A stretch of DNA of 36,866 nucleotides from the NCBI GenBank assembly GCA_013290045.1, contig JABCYU010000006.1, positions 1 through 36,866 of the forward strand, given 5' to 3'. Below, piece by piece: positions 34,380 through 36,866 of the stretch (positions within the stretch are counted from its first letter, which is position 1; each line of letters opens with the position of its first letter). This DNA is from Methanobacteriota archaeon. GTDB lineage: Archaea; Thermoplasmatota; Thermoplasmata; Lutacidiplasmatales; UBA184. A model generated the notes under the pieces. It was given only the letters and a program-made list of their open reading frames with translations, searched no databases and was not told the origin of the DNA. Made by a program: the position numbers and the translations under genes.

Positions 34380-35549
34380 GTGCGCGACGTCGCCATTCTC
34401 GGCGTCGGGATGACGAAGTTCGGCGAGCTGTGGGACCGGTCGTTCCGGGAGATCGGGATCGAGGCCGGGTTCCAGGCGCTGGTCGACGCCAAGCTCTCCT
34501 CGGGGGACCTGGGAGCCCTCTACCTCGGCAACATGGCGAGCGGCTCGCTCATCGCCCAGGAGCACATCGCGCCCCTCATCCTCGACTACTCCGGCCTCGG
34601 TCCCCATCACATCGCCGCGGTGCGGGTCGAGGGCGGGGGCGCCTCGGGAGCCCTCGCGCTCCACGAGGGGTGGCTCGCGGTGGCGAGCGGCGCCCACGAC
34701 TTCGTCGTCGTAGGGGGCGCCGAGAAGCTCACCGACGTGCCGGACGTCGAGGCGAGCCGCATCACCGGCGGCACCGCCGATCACGAGTGGGAGGCCGTCT
34801 TCGGCGCCACCCTCCCCGGATTGTGGGCGATGATCGCCCGCCGGCACATGCACGACTTCGGGACGACACGCGAAGCGTTCGCCCAGGTGGCGGTCCAGAT
34901 GCACGAGAACGGTTCGAAGAACCCCAATGCCCACTACCGGAACAAGATCACCCTCGAGGCCGTCACCGGCGCCACGCCCGTCGCCGAGCCGCTCGGCATG
35001 CTCGACTGCGCCCCGTTCTCCGACGGGGCGGCGGCCGTGGTTCTCGGCCCGATGGAACGGGCCCGGAAGTTCACCGACACCCCGATCCGACTCGCGGCCA
35101 GCCAGGTCGCCTGCGATGCGATGGCGCTGCACCATCGAAGGGAGATCACCACCGTCGACTCGACGGTCGTGGCGGCCAAGCGAGCGTTCGCCCAGGCCCG
35201 ACGCGCCCCGGCCGACGTCCAGCTCGTCGAGGTGAACGACGCCTACACGATCGCCGGGCTCGTGGCCCTCGAGGACCTGGGGTTCGTCGAGAAGGGGAAG
35301 AGCGGTCCGGCGTTCCTCAACGGCGAGTTCGCGCGCGGGGCCCGCCTCAGCATGAACACCTCGGGCGGGTTGAAGTCCCAGGGCCAGCCGTTCGGTGCCG
35401 TCGGCGTCGCCCAGGCGGTGGAGATCGTGCGCCAGCTGCGCGGCGAGGCGAAGGAGCGGCAGGTGAGCGGTGCGACCTTGGGGCTGGCCCACAACTTGGG
35501 CGGCACCGGCGGTACCAGCGTCGTGCACCTATTGGAGCGGACGAACTAG
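34380..35549 (+). CDS. Thiolase-family protein of the HMGS operon, catalytic residues apparently lost
   Basis: MRDVAILGVGMTKFGELWDRSFREIGIEAGFQAL... clear archaeal acetoacetyl-CoA thiolase-like; VEGGGASG where VExACASG is expected, VNDAYT instead of xHDCF/HDAF, SQGQPFGAVG instead of xGHPxGATG. GTG start 34380. Confidence 0.88.
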   Translation: MRDVAILGVGMTKFGELWDRSFREIGIEAGFQALVDAKLSSGDLGALYLGNMASGSLIAQEHIAPLILDYSGLGPHHIAAVRVEGGGASGALALHEGWLAVASGAHDFVVVGGAEKLTDVPDVEASRITGGTADHEWEAVFGATLPGLWAMIARRHMHDFGTTREAFAQVAVQMHENGSKNPNAHYRNKITLEAVTGATPVAEPLGMLDCAPFSDGAAAVVLGPMERARKFTDTPIRLAASQVACDAMALHHRREITTVDSTVVAAKRAFAQARRAPADVQLVEVNDAYTIAGLVALEDLGFVEKGKSGPAFLNGEFARGARLSMNTSGGLKSQGQPFGAVGVAQAVEIVRQLRGEAKERQVSGATLGLAHNLGGTGGTSVVHLLERTN

Positions 35550-35561
35550 GGAGTAACCTCG

Positions 35562-36059
35562 ATGACGATCGCACGATTCTGGCGAGAGACGCCACAGCGG
35601 TACAACCTGGGCGGCGCCAAGTGCACGGTCTGCCAGACCGTCTATTTCCCGCCGCGGTCCGTCTGCCCGTCCTGCGCGCAGCACCGGCAATCGATCGGCA
35701 AGCTCGAGCCGTTCCACCTCTCCGGGGAGGGGGAGGTCGTCACGTTCAGCGTCGTCCACGACGCCGCGGAAGGGTTCGAGATGCAGGTCCCCTACGTCCT
35801 CGCCATCGTCCGGACTCGGGAGGGCCCGCAGCTGACGGGCCAGGTCGTCGACGTCGACCCCAAGGAGGTGAAGATCGGACTGAAGGTCCGCGCCACGTTC
35901 CGAAAGCTCCGCGAGGAGGGGAAGGCTGGAGTCATCCATTACGGCTACAAGTTCGCTCCCGCCGAGGATTGGGACGGCCGTCCGCCAGGCCGGGGGATGC
36001 CGGCGCACGTCCCCTCGGAGCTGCCGACCCGCCCCGCGGAAGGAAGCGCCCGCGCGTGA
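35562..36059 (+). CDS. DUF35 OB-fold / zinc-ribbon protein (HMGS-thiolase bridging partner)
   Basis: MTIARFWRETPQRYNLGGAKCTVCQTVYFPPRSVCPSCAQHRQSIGKLEPFHLSGEGEVVTFSVVHDAAEGFEMQVPYVLAIVRTREGPQLTGQVVD. Confidence 0.93.
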   Translation: MTIARFWRETPQRYNLGGAKCTVCQTVYFPPRSVCPSCAQHRQSIGKLEPFHLSGEGEVVTFSVVHDAAEGFEMQVPYVLAIVRTREGPQLTGQVVDVDPKEVKIGLKVRATFRKLREEGKAGVIHYGYKFAPAEDWDGRPPGRGMPAHVPSELPTRPAEGSARA

Positions 36060-36832
36060 ACCGGTACGGCCCGCCCGCCCCGCAGCGTGACCCGGAGCCC
36101 GACGGCGCCCCCGACGAGGATTACGCCCGCGCCTACGCCGACGGATACGGCGAGGGACTCCGAGAGGCGTTCCGCGAGCTCCTCTCGCACGCTTCGCGGG
36201 GCCACACGCCGCAGGAGCTTCGGATGCTCGTCGAGAGCCGGCTCGCCCGCGTCAAGGAGGATATCGAGTTCAAGCGTCGCAGCATGCTCGCGCCGCCGCG
36301 GCGACCGGACTGGGGCTCCCTATTGCGGAGCCCCGCCCCCGCGCCGACGGTCCTGGGGAGCCTGGCGACGACCCCCGTCCCGAGAGCCGGAGGGACGTAC
36401 CTGTGGTGGGAGGCGCGGCCGCAACGGTCGGTCGACTTCGTCGCCGCGAATCTCGGACGTTTCCCGCGCCTCCTCTGGATCTCCATCCATCCGCCTCCCG
36501 GGAGGCCCGACCTTCCACCGGAGAAGTTGACGGCCCTGCGGGTCGGGCCCCGGCTCTCAGCGCCGACCGCCGGCGAGGGGACCCTCGGTCCCGAGCAGAT
36601 CGCCGGCCAGGTCCAGGATGCCGTGGCCGAGCCCGGCGGGGCTCTCGTGTACCTCGAGGCGGTCGAGTTCCTCTCGACCGAATACCAGACCGAGGGGATG
36701 CATCGGCTCGTGAACTTCATCGCCTCGAAGGTCGTGGGAACGACGTCGGTGTTCGTGGCCTCGGTGGATCCCGATGCCCTCGCGCCCACGGACCGCAGCC
36801 GGCTCGGCCATTCGTTCGGGACCGTTTCCTAG
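36056..36832 (+). CDS. DUF835-like domain protein
   Basis: GTG 36056: MNRYGPPAPQRDPEPDGAPDEDYARAYADGYGEGLREAFREL...GGTYLWWEARPQRSVDFVAANLGRFPRLLWISIHPP...GALVYLEAVEFLSTEYQTEGMHRLVNFIASKVVGTTSVFVASVDPDALAPTDRSRLG. Confidence 0.65.
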   Translation: MNRYGPPAPQRDPEPDGAPDEDYARAYADGYGEGLREAFRELLSHASRGHTPQELRMLVESRLARVKEDIEFKRRSMLAPPRRPDWGSLLRSPAPAPTVLGSLATTPVPRAGGTYLWWEARPQRSVDFVAANLGRFPRLLWISIHPPPGRPDLPPEKLTALRVGPRLSAPTAGEGTLGPEQIAGQVQDAVAEPGGALVYLEAVEFLSTEYQTEGMHRLVNFIASKVVGTTSVFVASVDPDALAPTDRSRLGHSFGTVS

Positions 36833-36866
36833 GGGGTGCCCTCGGGTCGATGGAGATCGCCTTTTT

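Noticed and set aside
36850-36866. ATG GAG ATC GCC TTT TT at the right edge as a new gene start
   Set aside because: Only five codons are visible; cannot be supported from this window.
1-36866. CRISPR arrays, transposases, integrases or phage modules
   Set aside because: Looked for regularly spaced direct repeats, terminal inverted repeats and characteristic proteins; none seen. The window reads as ordinary chromosomal housekeeping plus the small putative ars-like island.

Overview
This is a high-GC, gene-dense archaeal chromosomal window, most likely from a Thermoplasmata-like lineage. That placement is an inference from AglB, TiaS, RaSEA, CTP-type RibK, the archaeal HMG-CoA synthase operon, strong TATA boxes and a bacterial-type DnaK. 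No phage, transposon or CRISPR signal is visible. Left to right: (i) a very large AglB/STT3-like oligosaccharyltransferase open to the left edge and absent from the supplied ORF track; (ii) a minus-strand operon of homocitrate/isopropylmalate synthase-like, LeuC, LeuD, LeuB-like, thiolase and DUF35 genes, divergent from a 2-oxoacid:ferredoxin oxidoreductase (korAB); (iii) a secreted/membrane protein, TiaS, HtpX, a zinc-ribbon protein and HisS; (iv) a CDIN1/C15orf41-like TPD nuclease, NadE, RaSEA, RibK, Lsm, citrate synthase and DnaK; (v) a small putative arsenic/metal-resistance locus (Cys-rich HxlR regulator, unannotated 28-aa peptide with 10 Cys, ArsC, aquaporin); (vi) M20 amidohydrolase, cysteine desulfurase-like, PAC2; (vii) a tRNA-Ala(GGC) gene interrupted by a 32-nt intron in the T-loop; (viii) an HTH-HMGS-thiolase-DUF35-DUF835 operon whose thiolase appears to have lost its catalytic residues. 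The strongest leads are the Cys-rich peptide/ArsC/aquaporin cassette, the T-loop tRNA intron, the catalytically degenerate thiolase inside an otherwise canonical HMGS operon, and the giant AglB.
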